A program made the position numbers and the translations under genes. Of a stretch of DNA of 64,000 nucleotides, positions 27,054 to 34,556 are shown piece by piece. The stretch is from Bog-756 sp963841885. Its GTDB lineage: Bacteria > Actinomycetota > Acidimicrobiia > Acidimicrobiales > RAAP-2. The stretch lies in assembly GCA_963841885.1 (NCBI GenBank), contig CAWJEK010000009.1:253838-317837 (forward strand), read 5' to 3'. How positions within the stretch are numbered: position 1 is the stretch's first letter; each line of letters begins with the position of its first letter. The notes below the pieces were generated by a model that did not search any database, had not been told where the DNA came from, and saw only the letters and a program-made list of their open reading frames with translations.

Positions 27054-27816
27054 ATGGCGACCTATGTTCTGGTGCACGGTGGGGGACACGGGGGCTGGTG
27101 CTACCAGCGGGTGGCCCGGCTCCTGCGGAGCGACGGCCACGAGGTGGTGACGCCGACCATGACCGGCCTCGGCGAGCGGTCCCACCTGCTCGACGGTCGG
27201 GTGGATCTGAGCCTCCACATCGAGGACATCGTGGCCGTGCTCCACTACGAGGACCTCACGGACGTGATCCTGGTGGGCCACAGCTACGGAGGGATGGTCG
27301 TCACCGGCGTGGCGGACCGGGCCGCCGGGCGGGTGGGGAAGCTCGTCTACCTCGATGCCGCCACCCCCCGGAACGGGCAGTCCCTGGTGGACGTGGCCGG
27401 CCCGACGCTGGAGCTCGCCCGTCCCTCCGGGCGGACGGTCGACGGAATGGAGCTCGTGCTGCTCCCGTCGCCCGATGCCGGGCTGTTCTACGGGGTGACC
27501 GATCCCGAGGACCTCGCCTGGATGGCCGACCGGCTCACTCCGCAACCGTGGGCGTGCTTCGAGGAGAAGCTGGAGCTGGTGCACGAGGACGAGCTGGCCG
27601 CCATCCCGCAGTACCACATCGTCTGCACGTCGACTCTGGCCACGCCGGGATCCGGAGCTCATGGAGGACGCCCGCCGGCGGGGTCGCCTCTGGGACGTCG
27701 ACACCGGTCACGACCTCATGATCACCGAGCCCCGACGGGTCGCCGACGCCCTCCTCGAGGTGGCGCGGGGCCTGAGGGATCGCGGGCCGGTCAGGGACGC
27801 CGGGCGAACGGCATGA
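27054..27816 (+). CDS. Alpha/beta hydrolase, salicylate-esterase-like (one frameshift)
   Basis: About 253 residues. The start MATYVLVHGGGHGGWCYQRV carries the oxyanion HGGGHGGWC loop, and TMTGLGERSHLL follows, both typical of the plant-esterase/RsbQ-like group. The nucleophile is Ser in GHSYGGMVV. The catalytic His is in VDTGHDLMITEP, read only after a frame change near 27647, where one surplus C explains the break. ATG 27054 has GGAGG seven bases upstream, and an upstream TACAGT could be a -10. Its end overlaps the convergent NlpC gene by 26 bases. Likely esterase or lyase on a small ester; substrate unknown. Confidence 0.82.
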
Positions 27817-29032
27817 TCTGGGCCGTGCCCCACTGGTCGAAGGTGTTGAGCTGCACGACGTCGCCGGTGGCCTCCACGATCCGATCGCCACCCACGTAGA
27901 TCGCCGTGTGGTAGACGGTCGTCCAGTCACCGGTGTCGGTCCCCCAGAAGACCAGGTCCCCCGCTTCGAGCTGGCCCAGGGTGATCTGGATCCCGGCCGT
28001 GTGGTACTGGTCGTCGGCCACCCGGGCGAACCCGATGCCGGCCCCGTGCTCCCACGAGGCGAGGGCCAGGCCCGAGCAGTCGTAGCCGACCGGTCCGTTC
28101 CCGCCCCAGATATAGGGCTTGCCCAGCTGCTGGAACGCGAAGAGCACGGCCTCGTCACCCGGGGTGATCGGTTGGAAGAGCAACGCCTGGGGAGGGATGG
28201 TCTGGCCTGCCGCCCCGCCGTAGGCCTGGGCCGTGCCGTTCTGCTGGACGATCCAGTAGCCGTTGTCGGTGGACGTGGGAACCAGCCGGCGCACCGGTTC
28301 CGACGGCGAGGCGGCGCCCGAGCCGAAGTAGGAGGCCTCGCCGAACGCGAAGACCCCACCGTCGGCCGCCACCATCCAGTAGCCACGCCCGTTGACCAGG
28401 GCGGTCATCGCCACGATCGGCTGGTTGAGCACGAGGTTGCCGGTCGACCCGTAGAAGCCGGCGGTGCCGAACGCGAAGACCCCACCGTCCCGCGCCACCA
28501 GCCAGTAGCCGCCGCCCCCGGGGGCGACCGCCATACCGACGATCGGTTGGTTGAGGTGGAGGTTGCCGGTCGACCCGTAGAAGCCGGCGTCCCCGAAGGC
28601 GAACACCCCGCCGTCGGCGGCCACCAGCCAGTAGCCCCGGTCGTCCGGAGTCTGGGCCATGCCGACGATCGGCTGGTTGAGGGCGATGTTGCCCGTCGAG
28701 CCGTAGAAGCCGGCGCTGCCGTAGTCGAACACCCCGCCGTCGCTGGCGACCAGCCAGTAGCCGGTCAGCGCATGGTCGGTGACGGCGGCCACGATCGGCC
28801 GGTTGAGTAGGGGGGGTGCACCGTAGGACGGGACGCCGTAGGCCTCGACCCCTCCCGACGGGGTGACCAGCCAGAAGTTGTCGGAGACGCCCACCACGCC
28901 GGGCACCGAACGGGGTGCGGCGGCCCCGGCCGGTGGAGCGGTGGGCGCCAGCGGTCCGAGGGTCACCACGGCCAGGACGACCGCCACCGCCACCGCCCAT
29001 CGGCGCCCGCCCGCATCGCTGAACCTGCCCAT
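27791..29032 (-). CDS. Secreted NlpC/P60 cell-wall endopeptidase with GYWLV repeats
   Basis: A 413-residue exported protein. The signal peptide (RRWAVAVAVVLAVVTLGPLAP) follows ATG 29032, which has GGGAGG upstream. Residues ~45-285 contain about six units of a 42-residue repeat, e.g. GYWLVAADGGVFAFGDAGFY then GSTGN..LNQPIVGMA. The C-terminal ~120 residues are an NlpC/P60 domain with catalytic Cys in GYDCSGLALASW and His in TVYHTAIYVGG; FQQLGKPYIWGGNGP is the family's lead-in. It would cleave peptide stems of peptidoglycan. The repeats probably form a propeller-like or beta-solenoid surface-binding module (inference). A GACCAC-N7-GTGGTC operator flanks its probable -10. Confidence 0.9.
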   Translation of the reverse strand: MGRFSDAGGRRWAVAVAVVLAVVTLGPLAPTAPPAGAAAPRSVPGVVGVSDNFWLVTPSGGVEAYGVPSYGAPPLLNRPIVAAVTDHALTGYWLVASDGGVFDYGSAGFYGSTGNIALNQPIVGMAQTPDDRGYWLVAADGGVFAFGDAGFYGSTGNLHLNQPIVGMAVAPGGGGYWLVARDGGVFAFGTAGFYGSTGNLVLNQPIVAMTALVNGRGYWMVAADGGVFAFGEASYFGSGAASPSEPVRRLVPTSTDNGYWIVQQNGTAQAYGGAAGQTIPPQALLFQPITPGDEAVLFAFQQLGKPYIWGGNGPVGYDCSGLALASWEHGAGIGFARVADDQYHTAGIQITLGQLEAGDLVFWGTDTGDWTTVYHTAIYVGGDRIVEATGDVVQLNTFDQWGTAQIMPFARRP

Positions 29033-29056
29033 CGTGCCTCCCACGGTCTGGTGGTA

Positions 29057-29075
29057 GACCACACTCTAAGTGGTC
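29057..29075 (-). promoter_or_regulatory. Operator-like palindrome around the NlpC gene -10
   Basis: GACCAC and GTGGTC flank seven bases that on the minus strand include TAGAGT (29063-29068), a probable -10. A repressor bound here would block the promoter of the cell-wall hydrolase gene. The regulator is not identified. Confidence 0.5.
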
Positions 29076-29134
29076 AAGCTACCACCCACCGTGGCGAAAC
29101 GACCAGGGCCGAACGGGCTGCCGGGACGCCCCGG

Positions 29135-29929
29135 TCAGCCGACGGTGGCGATACCCCCGTCTACCGGGATGATCGCCCCCGTCAGGTAGGCCCCGGCCCG
29201 CGAGGCCAGGAAGATGGTGACCCCTGCCATATCGTCCGGTCGGCCGATGCGCTTGAGCGGCGCCCCTGCGGCGATCTGGTCGCCGAAGGCGTCGAGGGTG
29301 GCGGCCATCATCTTCGACTCGAACGGTCCGGGGGCCACGGCGTTGACGGTGACGGAAGGGGCCAACCGGCGGGCCAGGTGGCGGGTCAGTTGGTGCACGG
29401 CGGCCTTGGACGCCGAGTACGAGTACGACTCGAGGACGGGAACGTGGATCCCGTCGATCGACCCGATGTTGATGACCCGGGCCGGATCGTCCTCGCTCGA
29501 GGCGGCCTCGAGGAGGGGCAGGAAGAACTTGGTGGTGTGGAAGACGCCCTGGACGTTGAGGTCGAGCACGCGGGACCACGAGGCGGTGTCGTGTTCGGCC
29601 AGGGGCGCCCCCCACGTGGCGCCGGCGTTGTTCACCAGCACGTGGACGCGGTCGTGGTCGGCGGCGACCTCCTCGGCGAAGACGCGCGCCCCCTCCTCGG
29701 TCGACAGGTCGGCCGCCAGCCCACGGCACCGGCCGAAGGCCGAGAGTTCCGTCACGGTGTGCTCCACCGCGTCCGCCTTGCGCGAGGCGATCACCACGTC
29801 GGCCCCGGCGCCGACGAAGCCCGCGGCGATCATCCGCCCGATCCCGCGGGAGCCGCCGGTGACCACGACGGTCTTGTCGGCGACGTCGAAGAGGGCGGCG
29901 GGCGGCGTGGGTGCGGTGGGCGGGGTCAT
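29135..29929 (-). CDS. Short-chain dehydrogenase/reductase (SDR)
   Basis: A 264-residue classical SDR. The nucleotide loop is VVVTGGSRGIGRMIAAGF, the fold-stabilising motif is VLVNNAGATWG, Ser lies in INIGSIDG, and the catalytic pair in YSYSASKAAVHQL. The C-terminus ends GAIIPVDGGIATVG, as in 3-oxoacyl reductase-like enzymes. The Arg residues after the glycine motif suggest NADP(H) preference. ATG 29929 follows TACCTT by eight bases. It is divergent from the acyl-CoA dehydrogenase gene, 62 bases away, so the two may act in the same fatty or side-chain oxidation route. Confidence 0.9.
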   Translation of the reverse strand: MTPPTAPTPPAALFDVADKTVVVTGGSRGIGRMIAAGFVGAGADVVIASRKADAVEHTVTELSAFGRCRGLAADLSTEEGARVFAEEVAADHDRVHVLVNNAGATWGAPLAEHDTASWSRVLDLNVQGVFHTTKFFLPLLEAASSEDDPARVINIGSIDGIHVPVLESYSYSASKAAVHQLTRHLARRLAPSVTVNAVAPGPFESKMMAATLDAFGDQIAAGAPLKRIGRPDDMAGVTIFLASRAGAYLTGAIIPVDGGIATVG

Positions 29930-29991
29930 GGGAGGGGAAGGTACCCCACCCCGGCCGGGCGGGTATCGTCCGCAGCCATGGGAACGCCACC

Positions 29992-31335
29992 GTGTACCTC
30001 GCCCTGAACGACGCGCAGCTGGCGCTGCAGGCCGAGCTTCGCACCTACTTCGCCGATCTGGCGGCCACCACCCCGGGACCCGGCGGTCGTCCCGACTACG
30101 TCGCCACCATCCGGCGGATGGGGGACGACGGCTGGCTGGGCATCGGCTGGCCGGTCGAGTACGGGGGGCACGGGCGGGGGCCGATCGACCAGATGATCTT
30201 CGTCGAGGAGTCGCACTGGGCGGGGGTGCCCCTGCCGCTGCTGACCCTCAACAGCGTGGGTCCGGCGATCATGCAGCTCGGCACCGACGAGCAGCGGGAG
30301 CGTTTCCTGCCGGCCATCCTGCGGGGGGAGGTCCACTTCTCGATCGGCTACACGGAGCCGGGGGCCGGGACCGACCTGGCCTCGCTCCAGACCCGGGCCG
30401 TGCGCGACGGCGACGAGTACGTGATCAACGGTCGGAAGCTCTACACCAGTGCCATCCAGTACGCCGACTACGTCTGGCTGGCCGCCCGCACCGACCCGGA
30501 CGCTCCGAAGCACAAGGGGCTCTCGGTGTTCATCGTTCCGGTCGACACCCCGGGCTTCAGCTGGACGCCGCTGCCGACGATGGCCGGGGAGTTCACCAGC
30601 TCCACCTTCTACGAGGACGTGCGGGTGCCCGCCGCCAACCTGGTGGGGGAGGAGAACGGCGGGTGGAAGTTGATCACCAACCAGCTCAACTTCGAGCGGG
30701 TGGCCATCTGTCCGGTGTCGGGCATCCTGCGCAGCATCACCGAGGTGCGTGGGTGGGCCCAGGAGACCCGGTCGGCCGACGGCCGGAGGGTGATCGACCA
30801 GGAGTGGGTCCAGATCCAACTGGCCCGCCTGTGGGCCCGGGCCGAGTACCTGAAGCTCATCAACTGGAAGGTCGCCTGGGCCGCCGACAAGGGTCTCAAT
30901 CCGGCGGATGCCTCCGCCACCAAGGTCTACGGCAGCGAGTTCGCCCTGGAGGCCTACCGGGTCCTGCTCGAGATCGTGGGCCAGGCCGGGTACCTGGCCG
31001 AGGGATCGCCGGGGGCCGTCCTGGGCGGCCACCTCGAACAGCGGGCCCGGGGCCAGACGATCTTCACGTTCGGCGGTGGGACGAACGAGATCCAGCGGGA
31101 CATCATCGCCTGGGTGGGCCTCGGCCTACCGCGGGCGGCGCGCTCGAGCCGGACCCGGCCATCCGGTGCCCGGCGGTGTCGCCGGAGCGGGAGGACGAGT
31201 CGGGGCCCCGGACCTCGGAGAGGCGATCGACCGGGAATGCCAGCACGGGGACGACGATCATCTCGGGTCGTGAGAAGTCGGTGCGGTCGGTGCGGAAGTC
31301 CGGCCCGTGGTGGTCGGTCGATGCCATGTGGTTGA
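29992..31335 (+). CDS. Acyl-CoA dehydrogenase (C-terminal frame doubtful)
   Basis: FAD-dependent alpha,beta-dehydrogenation of an acyl-CoA. Seen: SIGYTEPGAGTDLASLQTRA (flavin and substrate loop), YVINGRKLYTSAIQYADYVW, and the C-terminal GGTNEIQRDIIAWVGLGLPR, where family members normally end. The N-terminal form (GWLGIGWPVEYGGHG) fits the FadE-type subfamily used for sterol side chains and CoA esters of odd acids; the catalytic Glu is not assigned. After residue ~385 the frame continues for 62 Arg-rich residues of shadow-like composition, so a stop has probably been lost near 31143 by an indel. As read the start is GTG 29992; one extra G after ATG 29978 would give MGNATVYLAL and suit the TATCGT element upstream. 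Confidence 0.85.
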   Translation: MYLALNDAQLALQAELRTYFADLAATTPGPGGRPDYVATIRRMGDDGWLGIGWPVEYGGHGRGPIDQMIFVEESHWAGVPLPLLTLNSVGPAIMQLGTDEQRERFLPAILRGEVHFSIGYTEPGAGTDLASLQTRAVRDGDEYVINGRKLYTSAIQYADYVWLAARTDPDAPKHKGLSVFIVPVDTPGFSWTPLPTMAGEFTSSTFYEDVRVPAANLVGEENGGWKLITNQLNFERVAICPVSGILRSITEVRGWAQETRSADGRRVIDQEWVQIQLARLWARAEYLKLINWKVAWAADKGLNPADASATKVYGSEFALEAYRVLLEIVGQAGYLAEGSPGAVLGGHLEQRARGQTIFTFGGGTNEIQRDIIAWVGLGLPRAARSSRTRPSGARRCRRSGRTSRGPGPRRGDRPGMPARGRRSSRVVRSRCGRCGSPARGGRSMPCG

Positions 31336-31457
31336 CGTCGGAGCGGTGGCGCCCCACCTTGACCGCATCCGTCCGATTCAGGACCAAAGGCCCGCCGGCC
31401 CCCGCCTACACTTCCTCCCGGACGCGACCCGCGAGCGGGGTCGGGGGAAGGATCCAC

Positions 31458-32246
31458 ATGGCGACTGCAGCGGTCAACGGGGCGACCATCGCCTACGACG
31501 ACACCGGCGGAGCGGGGCCGATCGTGGTCCTGGCCCACGGCTTCCTCATGGACCGCTCGATGTTCGACGACCAGGTGGCCGCGCTGCGCGACCACTACCG
31601 GGTGGTCACGTGGGACGCCCGGGGATTCGGCGACACCGTCTACGACGGGCGGCCCTTCACCTACTGGGACCTGGCGCGTGACTGTCTCGCCCTGATGGAT
31701 CACCTCGGGATCGAGCGGGCCGTCGTGGGCGGCATGTCCCAGGGTGGGTTCGTCGGCCTCCGGGCCGCCCTGTTGGCACCCGAGCGGATCCGGGGCCTGA
31801 TCCTGCTCGACACCCAGGCGGGTCCGGAGGACGCCGAGGTCGTGCCGATCTACCAGGGCATGATCGACGCCTGGGTCACCGACGGACCCTCCGACGAGCT
31901 CGCCGACGCCACCGCCGCCCTCATCCTGGGCGAGCCCGGGTTGTCGGCGACCTGGACGGCACGGTGGAAGGCGCTGCCCCAGGAGTCGGTGCGCAACCCG
32001 GGCCAGGCGCTGGTGGAGCGCGAAGGTATCGAGGACCGGCTGGAGGAGATCACCGCCCCGGCCCTGGTCGTCCACGGAACCGCCGACGTCTCGATCTCCA
32101 TGGACAAGGCCGAGCGGCTGGCGTCCGGACTGGTCGGTTGCCCCGGAGTGGTGAAGATCGAGGGCGGCACCCACGCCGCCAACTTGACCCATCCGGGACC
32201 GGTGAACGCGGCCATCGTCGACTTCCTGGCCGGACTGCCCGGCTGA
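31458..32246 (+). CDS. Alpha/beta hydrolase
   Basis: A 262-residue cytoplasmic hydrolase. The oxyanion segment is VVLAHGFLMDRSMFDDQ, the nucleophile Ser lies in VGGMSQGGFVGLR, the acid Asp in VHGTADVSISMD and the His in IEGGTHAANLTHP. It starts at ATG 31458 with GGAAGG upstream (GGGGAAGGATCCACATG). The order and length match 3-oxoadipate enol-lactonase and epoxide-hydrolase relatives; the substrate is not determinable. The 120 bases upstream of it and the tail of the acyl-CoA dehydrogenase frame leave about 310 bases (31144-31457) without convincing coding. Confidence 0.88.
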   Translation: MATAAVNGATIAYDDTGGAGPIVVLAHGFLMDRSMFDDQVAALRDHYRVVTWDARGFGDTVYDGRPFTYWDLARDCLALMDHLGIERAVVGGMSQGGFVGLRAALLAPERIRGLILLDTQAGPEDAEVVPIYQGMIDAWVTDGPSDELADATAALILGEPGLSATWTARWKALPQESVRNPGQALVEREGIEDRLEEITAPALVVHGTADVSISMDKAERLASGLVGCPGVVKIEGGTHAANLTHPGPVNAAIVDFLAGLPG

Positions 32247-32342
32247 GCCACGGCGGGCACACCGGCCCGGTGGTACCGGGCGCGCCTCGGCCGGCGGCCG
32301 ACGGGCACGGCGGGGGTGAGGTCCCTCGCCGCCCGGATCGGT

Positions 32343-34049
32343 TCAGTAGAGACCGACGATGTCGCCGTGTTCGTCGAGGTCGATGTCGAAGGCGGCCGGG
32401 TGGGATCCCAGACCCGGCATGGTCCGCATGTCGCCGCAGATGGCGTACACGAATCCGGCTCCGGCCGAGAGTCGCACCTCCCGCACGGGCAGCCGCCACC
32501 CTGTCGGAGCCCCCTTGAGCTCCGGGAAGGAGGAGATCGACAGGTGGGTCTTGGCGATGCACACCGACAGCCCACCGAAGCCCGCCTCCTCGAGCTGGTC
32601 GATCCGCCGGCCGGCCGGAGTGGAGAAGTCGACTCCATCCGCTCCGTAGACCTCGGTGGCGATGGTCTCGATCTTCGCCCGCAAGGTGGCCTCCGAGGGG
32701 TAGAGGGGGTGGAATCCCGACGGCTCGGCGGCGGCTTCGGCGACGGCCTCGGCCAATTCGGTGGCCCCCCGCCCACCGTCGGCGAAGTGGGTGGTGACGG
32801 CGCAACGGACGCCGAGGGAGTCGGCGACCTGGCGGATCACCTCGTACTCGCTCTCGTGGTCACCGGGAAAGGCGTTGATGGCGATCACCGGCGTCACCCC
32901 GTGGAGCTGGACGTTGCGAACCTGCTTCACCAGGTTGGCGGCGCCGATACGCACCTCCTCCGGATTCTCCTCGAGCAGGGCGGGTGGCAGGGGGCGACCC
33001 GCCACGATCCGGTGGGCCCCCGAGTGGGCCTTCAGGGCGCGGACGGTGGCCACGACCACCGCGGCGTCGGGGGTCAGCCCCGACACGCGGCACTTGATGT
33101 TGAAGAAGCGCTCCGCGCCCATGTCGGCGCCGAAGCCGGCCTCGGTGACCAGGAATTCACCGGTGTGGATGCCGATCAGGTCGGCCACCACCGAGGAATT
33201 GCCGTGGGCGATGTTCCCGAACGGGCCGGCATGGACCAGGACGGGGGTGTTCTCGAGCGTCTGCAGCAGGTTCGGCTGGAGGGCGTCACGCAGGATGACG
33301 GCCATGGCGCCGGCGCCACGGAGCTGCTCGGCGGTGACCGGCCGACCGGAGCCGTCGAACCCGACCACGATCTCGCCCAGACGGCGGCGCATGTCGCCCA
33401 ACGATGTCGACAGGGCCAGGACGGCCATCACCTCGGACGCCGCGGTGATGTCGAAACCCGACTGGCGGGGCACGCCGTCCTCCGCCGTGCCCAGTCCGAT
33501 CACGATGTTGCGCAGGGCCCGGTCGTTGACGTCGAGCACCCGGCGCCACGAGATGGCGTGGAGGTCGAGACCGAGCTCGTTGCCATGGTGCAGGTGGTTG
33601 TCCACGATGGCCGAGAGGGTGTTGTGGGCCGCCGTGACCGCATGCATGTCCCCGGTCAGATGGAGGTTGAACGCCTCGAAGGGGGCGGCCTGGCTGTAGC
33701 CGCCGCCGGCGGCCCCTCCCTTGATCCCGAACGTCGGACCCATGGAGGACTGGCGGATCGCCGCGGTGGCCGGCCGGCCGATCCGGCTCAGACCCTGGGC
33801 GAGCCCGAGGGTGGTCGTGGTCTTGCCTTCTCCGAGCGGGGTGGGGGTGATGGCGGTGACGACGACGTACCTGGCTCGGGGCCGGTCCGCCAGGACCTCG
33901 ACGGCGTCGAGTGACACCTTGGCCACATAGCGGCCGTAGGGCTGCAACAGGTCCTCGCCGATCCCCATGCCGGCGGCCACCTCGGTGATGGGCAGCAGCG
34001 TGGCCCGCCGCGCGATGTCGAGCGCGGTGAGCGGTGGGGCGTCAGGCAT
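32343..34049 (-). CDS. fhs: Formate-tetrahydrofolate ligase
   Basis: A 568-residue enzyme making 10-formyl-tetrahydrofolate from formate, ATP and THF. The P-loop is TPLGEGKTTTTLGLAQGL; RQSSMGPTFGIKGGAAGGG is the conserved formyl-phosphate region, HLTGDMHAVTAAHN and NTPVLVHAGPFGNIAHGNSS are signature blocks, and the C-terminus has RTMPGLGSHPAAFDID. Length and motifs match bacterial FTHFS throughout, and the gene is intact. ATG 34049 has GAGGAG seven bases upstream; a much longer open frame upstream is only the shadow of the repeat protein opposite. The gene stands alone, so the role is likely one-carbon supply or assimilation of formate released by catabolism. Confidence 0.96.
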   Translation of the reverse strand: MPDAPPLTALDIARRATLLPITEVAAGMGIGEDLLQPYGRYVAKVSLDAVEVLADRPRARYVVVTAITPTPLGEGKTTTTLGLAQGLSRIGRPATAAIRQSSMGPTFGIKGGAAGGGYSQAAPFEAFNLHLTGDMHAVTAAHNTLSAIVDNHLHHGNELGLDLHAISWRRVLDVNDRALRNIVIGLGTAEDGVPRQSGFDITAASEVMAVLALSTSLGDMRRRLGEIVVGFDGSGRPVTAEQLRGAGAMAVILRDALQPNLLQTLENTPVLVHAGPFGNIAHGNSSVVADLIGIHTGEFLVTEAGFGADMGAERFFNIKCRVSGLTPDAAVVVATVRALKAHSGAHRIVAGRPLPPALLEENPEEVRIGAANLVKQVRNVQLHGVTPVIAINAFPGDHESEYEVIRQVADSLGVRCAVTTHFADGGRGATELAEAVAEAAAEPSGFHPLYPSEATLRAKIETIATEVYGADGVDFSTPAGRRIDQLEEAGFGGLSVCIAKTHLSISSFPELKGAPTGWRLPVREVRLSAGAGFVYAICGDMRTMPGLGSHPAAFDIDLDEHGDIVGLY

Positions 34050-34223
34050 GGGGTCTCCTCGGCCCGGTTCGACGGGGAGCGATTGGCGGGGGCTCGGGCC
34101 GTGCCGGACTGTAACGCGACGGGCCCCCGGGGCTCCCGCCGGCTGTGTCGGCGTGGTGGCGCCGCCGTCGGACGTCGGCGCCGCCTCCGATGGGACATCG
34201 CACCTCCCCCCGATGTCCCGGAG

Positions 34224-34291
34224 CCTCGGGTGCCCGGGTTCCCGGGCCTTGGAACTCCCGATCCCGAGCCTCGGAACCCGGGATCCCGAGG
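34224..34291. other. Long imperfect inverted repeat upstream of fhs
   Basis: Left arm CCTCGGGTGCCCGGGTTCC (34224-34242) and right arm GGAACCCGGGATCCCGAGG (34273-34291) pair at 17 of 19 positions across a 30-base loop. It could be a transcript-level hairpin, a binding site or an extragenic palindrome; no family is recognised. Confidence 0.5.
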
Positions 34292-34361
34292 GTCGGAGAC
34301 CGACTTCCCCGGCCTTCGGATCCGACGCCCGACGAGAAGCGAGTTGACGGCGCCGGAGAAT

Positions 34362-34367
34362 TATAAT
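34362..34367 (+). promoter_or_regulatory. Consensus -10 (TATAAT) of the FN3/GYWLV gene
   Basis: A perfect TATAAT in an AT-rich island within GC-rich DNA. No -35 with normal spacing is clear (TTGACG lies 12 bases upstream, too close). The start codon is 190 bases on, so the mRNA would have a long leader. Confidence 0.5.
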
Positions 34368-34556
34368 CGTGCTTGCGGCAACCCGACTTCCATGACAGCA
34401 TGACCCAGCCCAGGGGGAGTGGCGGAGAGCGCCAGGCGGTGAGGGGGCCCGGGACAGCCGGGGTTCACCGTCCGACGGCTCGGGCGTCGACGTATGCAGG
34501 CCGTCCCTCCTTCCGGGTGCGTCACACGGATCAGAACGGAAACGGGGAATGCCATC

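Larger units (their letters stand above)
34050..34556. other. Divergent regulatory region between fhs and the FN3/GYWLV gene
   Basis: No convincing gene in 507 bases. It contains a long imperfect inverted repeat (34224-34291), a perfect TATAAT (34362-34367) for the plus-strand gene and a leader of roughly 180 bases before ATG 34557. The GC-rich palindromic part encodes only proline/arginine-rich shadow frames. Confidence 0.6.

Noticed and set aside
28160..28880. Direct repeats in the NlpC gene considered as a CRISPR array
   Set aside because: The repeats are in-frame coding units of 42 codons with no distinct spacers and no cas genes.
31103..31387. Minus-strand frame after the acyl-CoA dehydrogenase gene (a possible 74-residue protein from ATG 31327)
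   Set aside because: No ribosome binding site, no recognisable family and a basic low-complexity tail; kept only as a possibility because this gap of about 310 bases is otherwise empty.
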